DNA of 64,000 nucleotides from Cellulomonas shaoxiangyii (GTDB lineage Bacteria; Actinomycetota; Actinomycetes; Actinomycetales; Cellulomonadaceae), in the NCBI RefSeq assembly GCF_004798685.1, contig NZ_CP039291.1, positions 2,666,001-2,730,000 of the forward strand. The letters are read 5' to 3'. The notes beneath the pieces are model-generated. The model was not told the origin of the DNA, did not search any database, and saw only the letters and a program-made list of their open reading frames with translations. The translations under genes were made by a program, and so were the position numbers. Of this stretch, positions 17,048 to 26,551 are shown one piece after another. Numbering within the stretch: position 1 is the stretch's first letter; each line of letters opens with the position of its first letter.

Positions 17048-18181
17048 TCAGAGGAGCCGGGTGAGCCAGCCGTGCCGGTCGGCGGCGCGGCCGTACTGGA
17101 TGTCCGTGAGCTCCGCACGGATGCGCGTGGTGACCGGGCCGGCCTGGCCGTCACCCACGACCAGGTCGAAGTCGTCGCTCGCGAGCCGCCCGATCGGCGT
17201 CATCACGGCGGCGGTGCCGCACGCGAACACCTCGCTCACGCTCCCGTCGGCCAGCCCGGCGCGCAGCTCGTCGAGGAGGATCGGGCGCTCCGCGACCTCG
17301 TGGCCCGCGTCGGTGAGCAGCCGCAGGATCGACGAGCGCGTCACGCCCTCGAGGATCGTGCCGGACACCGGCGGCGTCGCCACCGAGCCGTCCGCGTACA
17401 CGACGACGACGTTCATGCCGCCCAGCTCCTCGAGCTGCGTGCCCGTGCGGTCGTCGAGGAAGCAGACCTGCTCGAAGCCCTTGGCGTACGCCTCCTGCTG
17501 CGGCAGCAGGCTGGCGGCGTAGTTGCCGCCGCACTTGGCCGCCCCCGTGCCGCCCGCACCGGCGCGGTGGTAGTCGCGGCTCACCCAGATCGACACCGGC
17601 TTCACGCCGCCGGCGAAGTACGGGCCGACGGGCGAGGCGATGACCAGGAACTCCGCCTCCAACGACGCGCGCACCCCGAGGAACGCCTCGGACGCGTACA
17701 TGAACGGGCGCAGGTACAGGCTCGTCTCCTCGCCCGTGGGCACCCACGCACGGTCGACGCCGACCAGGGCGCGGATCGCGCCCAGGAAGTCGTCCTGCGG
17801 GAGCTCCGGGAGCGCGAGCCTGTGCGCCGACTGCCGGAACCGTGCCGCGTTCGCCTCCGGGCGGAACGACCAGACGGAGCCGTCGGCGTGCCGGTACGCC
17901 TTGAGGCCCTCGAAGATCTCCTGCGCGTAGTGCAGGACCGCCGTGGCGGGGTCCAGCTGCAGCGGGCCGTACGGCTCGACGCGGTGGCCGTGCCAGCCGT
18001 CGGCCTGCGACCAGCTGATGCGGGTCATGTGGTCGGTGAAGACCGTGCCGAACCGGGGCGCGGCCAGCGCGGCGGCGCGCTCGTCGTCCGGCACGGGGTT
18101 GGCGGACGCGTGGACCTCGAAGGTCGGTGCGGAGGTCGGCGCGGTGGTCTGCGCGGTGGCAGGTGTCGCGAGGGTGCTCAT
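17048..18181 (-). CDS. ilvE: Branched-chain amino acid aminotransferase
   Basis: A 377-residue class IV PLP aminotransferase that makes the last step of Leu, Ile and Val synthesis. It has the active-site block GTGAAKCGGNYAASLLPQ, in which Lys216 would bind PLP, and LEELGGMNVVVVY plus the VFACGTAAVMTPIG phosphate-binding motif. ATG 18181 is chosen because GAAAGG lies before it; the longer frame adds a low-complexity N-terminus. It lies 160 nt downstream of leuB on the same strand. I found no leader peptide in that gap; a TACCGT -10-like box lies about 30 nt before the start. Confidence 0.93.
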   Translation of the reverse strand: MSTLATPATAQTTAPTSAPTFEVHASANPVPDDERAAALAAPRFGTVFTDHMTRISWSQADGWHGHRVEPYGPLQLDPATAVLHYAQEIFEGLKAYRHADGSVWSFRPEANAARFRQSAHRLALPELPQDDFLGAIRALVGVDRAWVPTGEETSLYLRPFMYASEAFLGVRASLEAEFLVIASPVGPYFAGGVKPVSIWVSRDYHRAGAGGTGAAKCGGNYAASLLPQQEAYAKGFEQVCFLDDRTGTQLEELGGMNVVVVYADGSVATPPVSGTILEGVTRSSILRLLTDAGHEVAERPILLDELRAGLADGSVSEVFACGTAAVMTPIGRLASDDFDLVVGDGQAGPVTTRIRAELTDIQYGRAADRHGWLTRLL

Positions 18182-18341
18182 GGGAGGGCCTTTCACCAGG
18201 GTCGACGTCGACGGTACCGGTGCGGACGGCCGGGTGGACAGGCGGAGCGGCGCGTGCGGGCGCACGGACGCCGGGTGCCTGCGGGACAGGACTCGCGGCC
18301 GGCGCGCGCGCCGTGCCGGGACGCCTCGACGCGAGGGGTCG

Positions 18342-19400
18342 TCAGCCGGCGACGCGGGCGGCGATGTCCTTGCCCACCTCGGCCGTCGACCGTACTCGCT
18401 CGGCTGAGCCGCGCTCGGCCAGGTCGGCCGCCACGGCCGCCTCGACGCGCCGGGCGGCGGCGCTCTGCCCGACGTGGTCGAGCAGGAGCGCGACCGACAG
18501 CACGGTCGCCGTCGGGTCCGCCTTGCCCTGGCCCGCGATGTCCGGTGCCGAGCCGTGCACGGGCTCGAACATGCTCGGCGCCGTGCGGTCGGGGTTGATG
18601 TTCGCGGAGGCGGCCAGGCCGATGCCCCCGGTGATCGCGGCGGCCAGGTCCGTCAGGATGTCGCCGAACAGGTTGTCGGTGACGATCACGTCGAAGCGCG
18701 ACGGGTTCGTCACGAGGAAGATCGTCGCGGCGTCGACGTGCAGGTAGTCCACCGTCACGTCGGGGAAGTCCGCGTTCACGGCCTCGACCGTGCGGCGCCA
18801 CAGGTGACCCGCGTGCACCAGGACGTTGTGCTTGTGCACGAGCGTGAGCTTCTTGCGCGGGCGGGCCGCGGCGCGGGCGAAGGCGTCGCGCACGACGCGC
18901 TCGACGCCGAACGCCGTGTTGACGCTGACCTCGTTGGCGACCTCGTGCGGCGTGCCGGCGCGGATGGCGCCGCCGTTGCCCACGTACGGCCCCTCGGTGC
19001 CCTCCCGGACCACGACGAAGTCGACCTCGCCCGGCTCGGCGAGCGGCGAGCGCACACCCGGGTACAGCCGCCCCGGGCGCAGGTTCACGTAGTGGTCGAG
19101 CGCGAAGCGCAGCTTGAGCAGCAGGCCGCGCTCGAGCACGCCCGACGGGACGCCCGGGTCGCCGATGGCGCCCAGCAGGATCGCGTCGTGGCGGCGGACG
19201 GCCGCGAGGTCCGCGTCGGTGAGGGTCTCCCCCGTCGCGTGCCAGCGGCGCGCGCCGAGGTCGTAGTCCGTCGTCGTCAGCGTGGGGCCGTCGGCGTCGA
19301 GCGCCGCCTCGAGCACGAGCAGACCCTGCTCGACGACCTCGGTGCCGATGCCGTCCCCGGCGACGACGGCGAGGTCCAGGGTGCGCGTGCTGTCCGACAT
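18342..19400 (-). CDS. leuB: 3-isopropylmalate dehydrogenase
   Basis: A 352-residue beta-decarboxylating dehydrogenase (NAD-dependent, Mg/Mn) of leucine biosynthesis. Visible motifs are [42 protein letters not shown], and the signature block [25 protein letters not shown] with [26 protein letters not shown] 19400 is preferred, since GTG 19409 overlaps the TAGGGT -10-like box (19408-19413) that stands seven nucleotides before the ATG. leuA, leuC and leuD are not in the window. Confidence 0.95.
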   Translation of the reverse strand: MSDSTRTLDLAVVAGDGIGTEVVEQGLLVLEAALDADGPTLTTTDYDLGARRWHATGETLTDADLAAVRRHDAILLGAIGDPGVPSGVLERGLLLKLRFALDHYVNLRPGRLYPGVRSPLAEPGEVDFVVVREGTEGPYVGNGGAIRAGTPHEVANEVSVNTAFGVERVVRDAFARAAARPRKKLTLVHKHNVLVHAGHLWRRTVEAVNADFPDVTVDYLHVDAATIFLVTNPSRFDVIVTDNLFGDILTDLAAAITGGIGLAASANINPDRTAPSMFEPVHGSAPDIAGQGKADPTATVLSVALLLDHVGQSAAARRVEAAVAADLAERGSAERVRSTAEVGKDIAARVAG

Positions 19401-19487
19401 GCTCGTCACCCTACGACCGTCCTGCCAGTCGGACCGCCGCTTTCCACGACGTGGACACCTGACCGCCCAGCGGCGGCGCCGCGCCGC

Positions 19488-20012
19488 TCAGTCGACGGCC
19501 GGCGCGGGCCCGTCCGTCGGGTACACGACCTCGAACCGCTCGAGCACCACGTCCCCGAGCACGGCACCGTCGACGCCCGCGTTCAGGGCCCGCCACCGCT
19601 CCACCACGTCGTCCGCCGGCGACCCGAGCTCGGCCGCCGCGTGCGCCGCCGTCACGTCGGCCGCCGCGACCACCTGCACGTCCGTCACCCGCACCAGGGC
19701 ACGGGGCCGCCGGGCGCCGTCCAGCACGATGCCGACGTCGCCCACGCCCGGCAGGTCCTCGAACGCCGACCGGGGGCCCGACGTCGCCGTCTTGCGCCCC
19801 GCGAGCACCGCCTCGACCTCCGCGTCCGCCTCGGCCTCCGTGACGCCGAACGACCACGCCGGCGGCGTCACGACGTCGTCCGACGTGTCACCGGTGACCA
19901 TGCCGAGCCTGCCGAGGCCGAGGTGGCCCTGCGCCGCCTGCCAGAAGGCCAGCAGCCCGTCGTCGTCCTGCACGTCGGCACGGTCCTGCGCGGTCGTCCG
20001 CGGCTCGTCCAT
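19488..20012 (-). CDS. ASCH-domain protein
   Basis: A 174-residue cytoplasmic protein with an ASCH domain: FGVTEAEADAEVEAVLAGRKTATSG, then LPGVGDVGIVLDGARRPRALVRVTDVQVV. ASCH domains are a PUA-like fold thought to bind RNA or modified nucleosides; the role of this one is unknown. GAGGAG precedes ATG 20012. It is inserted between ilvC and leuB on the same strand, but a strong terminator after ilvC separates it from the ilvBNC transcript. Confidence 0.8.
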   Translation of the reverse strand: MDEPRTTAQDRADVQDDDGLLAFWQAAQGHLGLGRLGMVTGDTSDDVVTPPAWSFGVTEAEADAEVEAVLAGRKTATSGPRSAFEDLPGVGDVGIVLDGARRPRALVRVTDVQVVAAADVTAAHAAAELGSPADDVVERWRALNAGVDGAVLGDVVLERFEVVYPTDGPAPAVD

Positions 20013-20105
20013 CGGCTTCTCCTCGGCTCGGGGTCGCGGCCCATCCTGCCGTCGAGGTGCCGACCCGGCGACCGCTGCGGGGCCGTGACCTGCCGGGACG
20101 ACGAC

Positions 20106-20138
20106 GCGGGCCGCCGCGCACGAGGCGCGACGGCCCGC
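20106..20138. terminator. Terminator after ilvC
   Basis: A 14-bp stem (one G-U pair on the minus strand) with arms 20106-20119 and 20125-20138 and a 5-nt loop lies 18 nt after the ilvC stop. There is no T-tract. It probably ends the ilvBNC transcript. Confidence 0.7.
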
Positions 20139-20156
20139 GGCCGTGGAGGGAGGGCG

Positions 20157-21248
<1,092 letters not shown>

Positions 21249-21773
21249 TCACGCGGACCGGGACACGCGCTCGAGCGCGCGGTCGGTGATGGACCGCGGT
21301 CCGCGGCCGATGGCCACGGTGCCGGACTGCACGATCTCACGGATGCCGAAGGGCTCCAGGGCCGCGAGCAGCGCGTCGAGCTTTCCGGGGCCACCGGTCG
21401 CCTCGACGACGACGGTGTCCGGCACGACGTCGACGACGTGCGCGCGGAAGAGCTGGACGACCTCGAGCACGCCGGTGCGCTGCGTCGAGTCGGCCTTGAC
21501 CTTGACGAGCAGCAGCTCGCGCTGGACGGACGCGGCGTCCTCGAGCTCGACGATCTTGATGACGTTGATGAGCTTGTTCAGCTGCTTCGTCACCTGCTCG
21601 AGCGGGAGGGCGTCGACGTCCACGACGACCGTGATGCGGCTGATCTCCTCGTGCTCGGTCGGGCCGACCGCGAGGGAGTGGATGTTGAACGAGCGCCGGG
21701 CGAACAGGCCGGCGACGCGCGTGAGCACGCCGGGCTTGTTCTCGACGAGGACGGACAGGGTGTGGCGGGTCAT
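21249..21773 (-). CDS. ilvN: Acetolactate synthase small (regulatory) subunit
   Basis: A 174-residue regulatory subunit of acetohydroxyacid synthase. The N-terminal ACT domain (TLSVLVENKPGVLTRVAGLF, RRSFNIHSLAVG) binds valine, and the C-terminal half activates the catalytic subunit. ATG 21773 has AGAGGA upstream and lies 13 nt after the ilvB stop; the longer frame would overlap ilvB. Part of ilvB-ilvN-ilvC. Confidence 0.95.
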   Translation of the reverse strand: MTRHTLSVLVENKPGVLTRVAGLFARRSFNIHSLAVGPTEHEEISRITVVVDVDALPLEQVTKQLNKLINVIKIVELEDAASVQRELLLVKVKADSTQRTGVLEVVQLFRAHVVDVVPDTVVVEATGGPGKLDALLAALEPFGIREIVQSGTVAIGRGPRSITDRALERVSRSA

Positions 21774-21786
21774 CGCTGCGTTCCTC

Positions 21787-23646
21787 TCAGTCCTCGCGGT
21801 CCCACGCCGGGCTGATGCCACGGGCGTACTGGATGTCGTCGTTGCTCACGCCCGCGGCGACCATCGGCCACACCATCGAGTCGCGCGAGACGGTGAAGTC
21901 GACGACCACCGGGCGGTCGTCGATCTCCAGCGCCCGCTTGATCGTGGCGTCCACGTCGGCCGTCGTCTCGCAGCGCAGGCCCACGGCCCCGTACGCGTCG
22001 GCGAGCTTGACGAAGTCCGGCACCCGCACGGTCCCGTGCCCGGTGTGGAGGTCGGTGTTGGAGTAGCGCGACTCGTAGAAGAGGGTCTGCCACTGCCGGA
22101 CCATGCCGAGCGAGCTGTTGTTGATGACCGCGACCTTGATCGGGATCTCGTTGATCGTGCAGGTCGCGAGCTCCTGGTTGGTCATCTGGAAGCAGCCGTC
22201 GCCGTCGATGGCCCAGACCGTGCGGTCCGGGTCGCCGACCTTCGCGCCCATGGCCGCGGGCACGGCGAAGCCCATCGTGCCGAGGCCGCCGGAGTTGACC
22301 CACGAGTTCGGCCGCTCGTAGCGGATGAACTGCGCCGCCCACATCTGGTGCTGCCCGACGCCGGACGCGTAGATCGCCTCGGGTCCGGTGAGCTCGCCGA
22401 TGCGGCTGATCACGTGCTGCGGTGCGAGGTGCCCGTCGGTCGGCTCGTCGTACCCGAGCGGGAACGTCTCGCGCCACGCGTCGAGCTGGCGCCACCACGC
22501 CTCGAGGTCCGGCCGGCCCTGCTGCGCGTGCTCGCGCTCCAGCTCGGGCAGCAGGTCGGCGAGGACCTCGCGCAGGTCACCGACGATCGGCACGTCGGCC
22601 CGCTTGTTCTTGCCGATCTCGGCGGGGTCGATGTCGGCGTGCACGACCGTCGCGTTGGGCGCGAAGCTCGACAGCTTGCCCGTGACGCGGTCGTCGAAGC
22701 GGGCGCCGAGCGCGACGACGAGGTCGGCCCGCTGCAGCGCCGCGACCGCGGCCACCGTGCCGTGCATGCCGGGCATGCCCAGGTGCTGCGGGTGGCTGTC
22801 GGGCAGCGCACCGCGCGCCATCAGGGTCGTCACCGCGGGTGCGCCGGACAGGTCCGTGAGCCTGCGCAGCAGGTCGGCCGCGCGGGCGCGGATCACGCCG
22901 CCGCCGACGTACAGGACCGGGCGGCGCGCGGTCGCGAGCAGGCGCGCGGCCTCGCGCACCTGCTTCGCGTGCGGCTTGGTGACCGGGTGGTAGCCCGGCA
23001 GCTGCACCTCCTGCGGCCAGCTGAAGGTCGTCTCGGACTGCATGGCCGACTTCGCGATGTCGACGAGCACGGGGCCGGGACGCCCGGACGAGGCGATGTG
23101 GAACGCCTCGGCGATCGTCCGCGGGATGTCGTCCGGGTCGGTGACGAGGTAGTTGTGCTTGGTGACGGGCAGCGTGATGCCGACGATGTCGGCCTCCTGG
23201 AACGCGTCCGTGCCGATGAGCGCGGCCCCGACCTGGCCCGTGATGGCCACCATCGGCACCGAGTCCATGTTCGCGTCCGCGAGCGCCGTGACGAGGTTGG
23301 TCGCCCCCGGGCCGGAGGTCGCCATCGTGACGCCGACCTTGCCCGACGAGTACGCGTAGCCGGCCGCCGCGTGGCCGCCGCCCTGCTCGTGCCGCACCAG
23401 GATGTGCCGCACGCGCGTGGAGTCCATCAGCGGGTCGTACGTGGGCAGGATCGCGCCGCCGGGGATCCCGAAGACGACGTCGACGCCGACCTCCTCCAGG
23501 GACCGGACGATCGACTGGGCGCCCGTGACCTTCTCGGGGCCGATGCGGCGCGCCTCGGCGTCCGCCGGACGTGCGGCCGGCTCGCCGGCGGGCCGGACGG
23601 GGCGGACCGGCGTGCGCGGCGGTGCGGGGTGGGGGCCCTGGACCAT
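21787..23646 (-). CDS. ilvB: Acetolactate synthase large (catalytic) subunit
   Basis: A 619-residue thiamine-diphosphate enzyme that makes acetolactate or acetohydroxybutyrate. The catalytic Glu lies in [15 protein letters not shown], and the ThDP/Mg motif runs from [12 protein letters not shown] to [12 protein letters not shown]. The first ~40 residues are a Pro/Ala-rich extension before the core. ATG 23646 has CAGGAG eight nucleotides upstream. About 200 nt upstream begins an attenuator leader peptide, so amino acid supply should control this operon. Confidence 0.96.
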   Translation of the reverse strand: MVQGPHPAPPRTPVRPVRPAGEPAARPADAEARRIGPEKVTGAQSIVRSLEEVGVDVVFGIPGGAILPTYDPLMDSTRVRHILVRHEQGGGHAAAGYAYSSGKVGVTMATSGPGATNLVTALADANMDSVPMVAITGQVGAALIGTDAFQEADIVGITLPVTKHNYLVTDPDDIPRTIAEAFHIASSGRPGPVLVDIAKSAMQSETTFSWPQEVQLPGYHPVTKPHAKQVREAARLLATARRPVLYVGGGVIRARAADLLRRLTDLSGAPAVTTLMARGALPDSHPQHLGMPGMHGTVAAVAALQRADLVVALGARFDDRVTGKLSSFAPNATVVHADIDPAEIGKNKRADVPIVGDLREVLADLLPELEREHAQQGRPDLEAWWRQLDAWRETFPLGYDEPTDGHLAPQHVISRIGELTGPEAIYASGVGQHQMWAAQFIRYERPNSWVNSGGLGTMGFAVPAAMGAKVGDPDRTVWAIDGDGCFQMTNQELATCTINEIPIKVAVINNSSLGMVRQWQTLFYESRYSNTDLHTGHGTVRVPDFVKLADAYGAVGLRCETTADVDATIKRALEIDDRPVVVDFTVSRDSMVWPMVAAGVSNDDIQYARGISPAWDRED

Positions 23647-23705
23647 CGTCGTCTCCTGGTGCTGCTCGGTGCTGTCGGGCGTGCGGCGGGCGCACATCCG
23701 GTGCG

Positions 23706-23733
23706 GTGCCCGGCGCTCAGGCGCGCCGGGCAC
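23706..23733 (-). promoter_or_regulatory. Second leader hairpin between the ilvB terminator and start
   Basis: A perfect 11-bp hairpin (arms 23706-23716 and 23723-23733, 6-nt loop) begins just after the T-tract of the ilvB attenuator, about 60 nt before the ilvB ATG. No T-tract follows it on the minus strand. It could protect the 5' end of read-through mRNA or add a second pause; this is inference. Confidence 0.5.
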
Positions 23734-23734
23734 G

Positions 23735-23775
23735 AAAAAGCCCCTCGACCCGAGGCACCGGGATGGACGAGGGGC
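23735..23775 (-). terminator. ilvB attenuator terminator
   Basis: On the minus strand a GCCCCTCG/CGAGGGGC stem (arms 23768-23775 and 23740-23747), with a smaller CCCGG/CCGGG-type stem inside it, is followed by TTTTT at 23735-23739. It lies about 30 nt after the leader peptide stop and 90 nt before ilvB, the expected place for an attenuator. Confidence 0.8.
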
Positions 23776-23807
23776 GAGCGCGCGGACGAGACCTGGCGGT
23801 GTCGGCC

Positions 23808-23849
23808 TCAGCCGGCGCGCTCAGGAAGTACTACGAGGATCGTCTGCAC
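23808..23849 (-). CDS. Attenuator leader peptide of ilvBNC
   Basis: A 13-codon frame from GTG 23849 to TGA reads [13 protein letters not shown]. Five consecutive branched-chain codons (Ile-Leu-Val-Val-Leu) would stall ribosomes when these amino acids are short. The GTG lies seven nucleotides after a promoter -10 box, so the leader is probably translated from a leaderless 5' end. Attenuation of actinobacterial ilvB by such leaders has been proposed before by comparative studies. Confidence 0.82.
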   Translation of the reverse strand: MQTILVVLPERAG

Positions 23850-23856
23850 GGCCGTG

Positions 23857-23885
23857 AGACTACGCCCGCAACGGGGGCGTGTCAC
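23857..23885 (-). promoter_or_regulatory. Promoter of the ilvB leader
   Basis: Minus-strand -35 GTGACA (23880-23885), 17-bp spacer and -10 TAGTCT (23857-23862). Transcription would begin at or one nucleotide before the leader-peptide GTG. Confidence 0.65.
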
Positions 23886-23952
23886 CTCGCCCTCTCGCGA
23901 TCTCACATGATGGTTCACGGACCACCCCGTGGACACGCCGGCGCCTCGGTGC

Positions 23953-24837
23953 TCAGACGGCGGCGCCGCGCCCTCCGGCCGCCACGAGCACGACCACGCA
24001 CAGCACCGCGACCACCATGGCGAGCGTGAACGGCAGGCGGCTGCGCTCACGCCGCAGCCCGGCCGCGCCCGCGGTCACGGCGATGACCACGGCGAGCGCC
24101 CCGGCGGCCGCGGGCACGGCCCCCGGTCGCCCCGGCGGCCCGAGCACCGCCACCACGACCGCGCCGGCGAGGACGGCCGGCGCCAGGACGCCCGTCCGCC
24201 GGCGCCCGAGGCGGTGCGGCAGGCCCCGGACGCCGGTCGCGGCGTCGTCCTCGAGGTCCGGCATGACGTTGGCCAGGTGGGCGCCCACCCCGAGCAGCGC
24301 GCCGACCCCCAGCAGCCAGCCGGCGGGCCGCTCGTCGCCCGGCAGGGCCAGCACGACGAAGGCGGGCAGCAGGGCGAACGCGACCGCGTACGGGACCCAC
24401 GACGCCACGGTCGACTTGAGGCGCACGTTGTAGGCCCACCCCATCGCCACCGCCCCCAGGTGCGCGCCGGCGGCCGCGGCCCCCGTCGGCAGGGAGACCA
24501 GGACGGAGGTGGCGGCCGCCACGACGGCCGCGGTCCGCAGCGTCCCCGGTGCCACCGCCCCGGCGACCACGGGCTTGTCCGTGCGCCCGACGGCCCGGTC
24601 GCGCGCGGCGTCGAGCCAGTCGTTCGACCAGCCGATCGACAGCTGCCCGGCCAGGACCGTCACCAGCACCAGCACGACCCGCCCCGCCGGGGCACCCACG
24701 CCGGCGGCGAGTGCCGTGCACAGCGTCGTGACGACGACCGTGGGGCCGGGGTGGCAGGCGCCCGCGAGCGCGGCGACCGTCCGGACCGCCCCGCGGCGCA
24801 CGCGCGAGCCGTCTGCGGGTGCGGGGGCGTCGGGCAC
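23953..24837 (-). CDS. UbiA-family prenyltransferase
   Basis: A 294-residue integral membrane prenyltransferase. The first Asp-rich motif is SNDWLDAARDRAVGRTDKP (71-89), and the second is DLEDDAATGVRG; eight to nine hydrophobic helices fit the UbiA fold. It would move a prenyl group onto an aromatic acceptor. It is divergent from the type III polyketide synthase gene with 67 nt between starts, an arrangement like the agq cluster of Actinoplanes, where the UbiA enzyme geranylates the alkylresorcinol/quinone. GTG 24837 has TACGGT seven nucleotides upstream. Confidence 0.85.
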   Translation of the reverse strand: MPDAPAPADGSRVRRGAVRTVAALAGACHPGPTVVVTTLCTALAAGVGAPAGRVVLVLVTVLAGQLSIGWSNDWLDAARDRAVGRTDKPVVAGAVAPGTLRTAAVVAAATSVLVSLPTGAAAAGAHLGAVAMGWAYNVRLKSTVASWVPYAVAFALLPAFVVLALPGDERPAGWLLGVGALLGVGAHLANVMPDLEDDAATGVRGLPHRLGRRRTGVLAPAVLAGAVVVAVLGPPGRPGAVPAAAGALAVVIAVTAGAAGLRRERSRLPFTLAMVVAVLCVVVLVAAGGRGAAV

Positions 24838-24904
24838 AGCTGCGACCGTAGCGGCTGATGCGGCCCCCCGCGCCGGGCGAGGGAGTGCGTGACACGATGC
24901 CGAG

Positions 24905-25981
24905 ATGTCGCGCGTGCTGGCCGTCGCACCGGCTCTGCCGGGCCCCCCGCACGCCCAGGAGGCGATCTCCGACGTGGTCGTCCCGCTCGTCGCGGGGGCC
25001 GACGCGGGCACGGCGCGGCTCCTGCGGCGCCTGCACCGCAACAGCGGCGTGCGCACCCGGCACCTGGCCCTGGCGCCCGAGGAGTACGCGGGCCTGCGCG
25101 ACTTCACCGACGCGAACGACCTGTACCTGACGGTCGGCACCGAGCTCGCGGCGCGCGCCGCGCGCGACGCCCTGACCCGGGCCGGCATCGCCCCCGAGGC
25201 GGTCGACTTCGTCCTGTTCACCTCGGTCACGGGGATCGGCGCGCCGTCGGTCGACGCGGCGCTCGTGCCCCTGCTCGGGCTGCGCACCGACGTCAAGCGG
25301 CTGCCCTCGTTCGGGCTCGGCTGCGCGGGCGGGGCCGCGGGCCTGGCCCGCGTGCACGACTACCTCACCGGCCACCCGCACGACGTCGCGCTGCTCGTGT
25401 GCCTCGAGCTGTGCTCGCTGACGCTGCAGCACGGCGGCACCGAGCCGGCCGACCTCGTCGCGAACGGCCTGTTCGGCGACGGAGCAGGCGCAGCCGTGCT
25501 CGTCGGCCGCGACCACCCGGCCGCCGCGACCGCGGCCGGCCCCGAGGTGGTGGCGAGCGGCAGCCGCCTGTACCCGGGCACGGGCGCGGACCTCGGCTGG
25601 CGCATCGGGGCGTCGGGCTTCCGCATCGTGCTGTCCGCCAACCTCCCCGCCGTGGTCCACGCCGAGCTCGCCGGCGACGTCGAGGGACTGCTCGCGGCGC
25701 ACGGGCTGAAGCCCGGTGACGTGACGCGGTGGGTCGTGCACGCCGGCGGGCCCAAGATCCTCGACGCGGTGGAGCAGACGCTCGGGCTGCCCGACGACGC
25801 CCTCGCCGCGAGCCGCGCCTCGCTGGCGGCGGTCGGGAACCTGTCGTCCGCCTCGGTGCTCGACGTGCTCGACCGCACGCTGCAGGCCGGTCCGCCCCCC
25901 GGCTCGCCCGGTCTGCTGCTCGCGTTCGGGCCCGGCGTGAGCGTCGAGATGGTGCTCCTGCGCTGGTCTGCGGCGGGCTGA
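24905..25981 (+). CDS. Type III polyketide synthase (alkylresorcinol/alkylpyrone type)
   Basis: A 358-residue chalcone-synthase-like homodimeric enzyme with all three catalytic residues: Cys140 (GLGCAGGAAG), His279 (VVHAGGPK) and Asn312 (VGNLSSAS). Bacterial relatives such as SrsA and AgqA extend a fatty acyl starter with malonyl- or methylmalonyl-CoA to give alkylresorcinols or pyrones. The following methyltransferase-like and flavoprotein genes support a phenolic lipid product. ATG 24905 has a CACGAT -10-like box six nucleotides upstream. Confidence 0.9.
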   Translation: MSRVLAVAPALPGPPHAQEAISDVVVPLVAGADAGTARLLRRLHRNSGVRTRHLALAPEEYAGLRDFTDANDLYLTVGTELAARAARDALTRAGIAPEAVDFVLFTSVTGIGAPSVDAALVPLLGLRTDVKRLPSFGLGCAGGAAGLARVHDYLTGHPHDVALLVCLELCSLTLQHGGTEPADLVANGLFGDGAGAAVLVGRDHPAAATAAGPEVVASGSRLYPGTGADLGWRIGASGFRIVLSANLPAVVHAELAGDVEGLLAAHGLKPGDVTRWVVHAGGPKILDAVEQTLGLPDDALAASRASLAAVGNLSSASVLDVLDRTLQAGPPPGSPGLLLAFGPGVSVEMVLLRWSAAG

Positions 25982-26021
25982 CCCCTGGTGCTCCCGCGGT
26001 GGTCCACGGCAGGCTGACCCC

Positions 26022-26546
26022 GTGCTCACACTCTTCGTCGTCGTCGTCGTCCTCACGGGCGTGGAGCGTCTCGTGGAGCTCGTCGTCTCGTCCCGCAACG
26101 CGCGGTGGTCGTTCGCCCGCGGAGGCGTCGAGAGCGGCCGCGGCCACTTCCCGCCCATGGTCCTGCTCCACACCGGCCTGCTCGTCGCGTGCGTCGTCGA
26201 GGTGCTGGTCGCGCCCCGGGCCTTCGTGGCGTGGCTCGGCTGGACCGCGCTCGTGCTCGTCGTCGCGAGCCAGGCGCTGCGCTGGTGGTGCATCGCGACG
26301 CTCGGGCCGCGCTGGAACACGCGCGTCATCGTCGTGCCGGGGCTCCCGCTGGTGGACCGCGGCCCGTACCGCTGGATCCCGCACCCCAACTACGTGGCGG
26401 TCGTGGTCGAGGGCGTCGCCCTGCCCCTCGTGCACAACGCGTGGGTGACCGCGCTCGCGTTCACGGTGCTCAACGCCGTCCTGCTGCTGCGGTACCGCAT
26501 CCCGGCCGAGGAGCGGGCCCTGCGGGCGGCGACCGTCCCGGCGTAG
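26022..26546 (+). CDS. Isoprenylcysteine carboxyl methyltransferase-like membrane protein
   Basis: A 174-residue membrane protein with the ICMT motif RGPYRWIPHPNYVAVVVE near residue 113, followed by the conserved EER toward the C-terminus. Four to five hydrophobic helices. In the srs and agq clusters, proteins of this type O-methylate alkylresorcinols or hydroquinones, so that is the likely job here, not protein modification. GTG 26022 is 40 nt after the PKS stop, and the flavoprotein gene follows in 5 nt. Confidence 0.85.
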   Translation: MLTLFVVVVVLTGVERLVELVVSSRNARWSFARGGVESGRGHFPPMVLLHTGLLVACVVEVLVAPRAFVAWLGWTALVLVVASQALRWWCIATLGPRWNTRVIVVPGLPLVDRGPYRWIPHPNYVAVVVEGVALPLVHNAWVTALAFTVLNAVLLLRYRIPAEERALRAATVPA

Positions 26547-26551
26547 GACGC

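Noticed and set aside
18182..18341. A third branched-chain attenuator before ilvE
   Set aside because: I read the minus strand of the gap and found no short frame rich in Leu/Ile/Val codons and no terminator with a T-tract.
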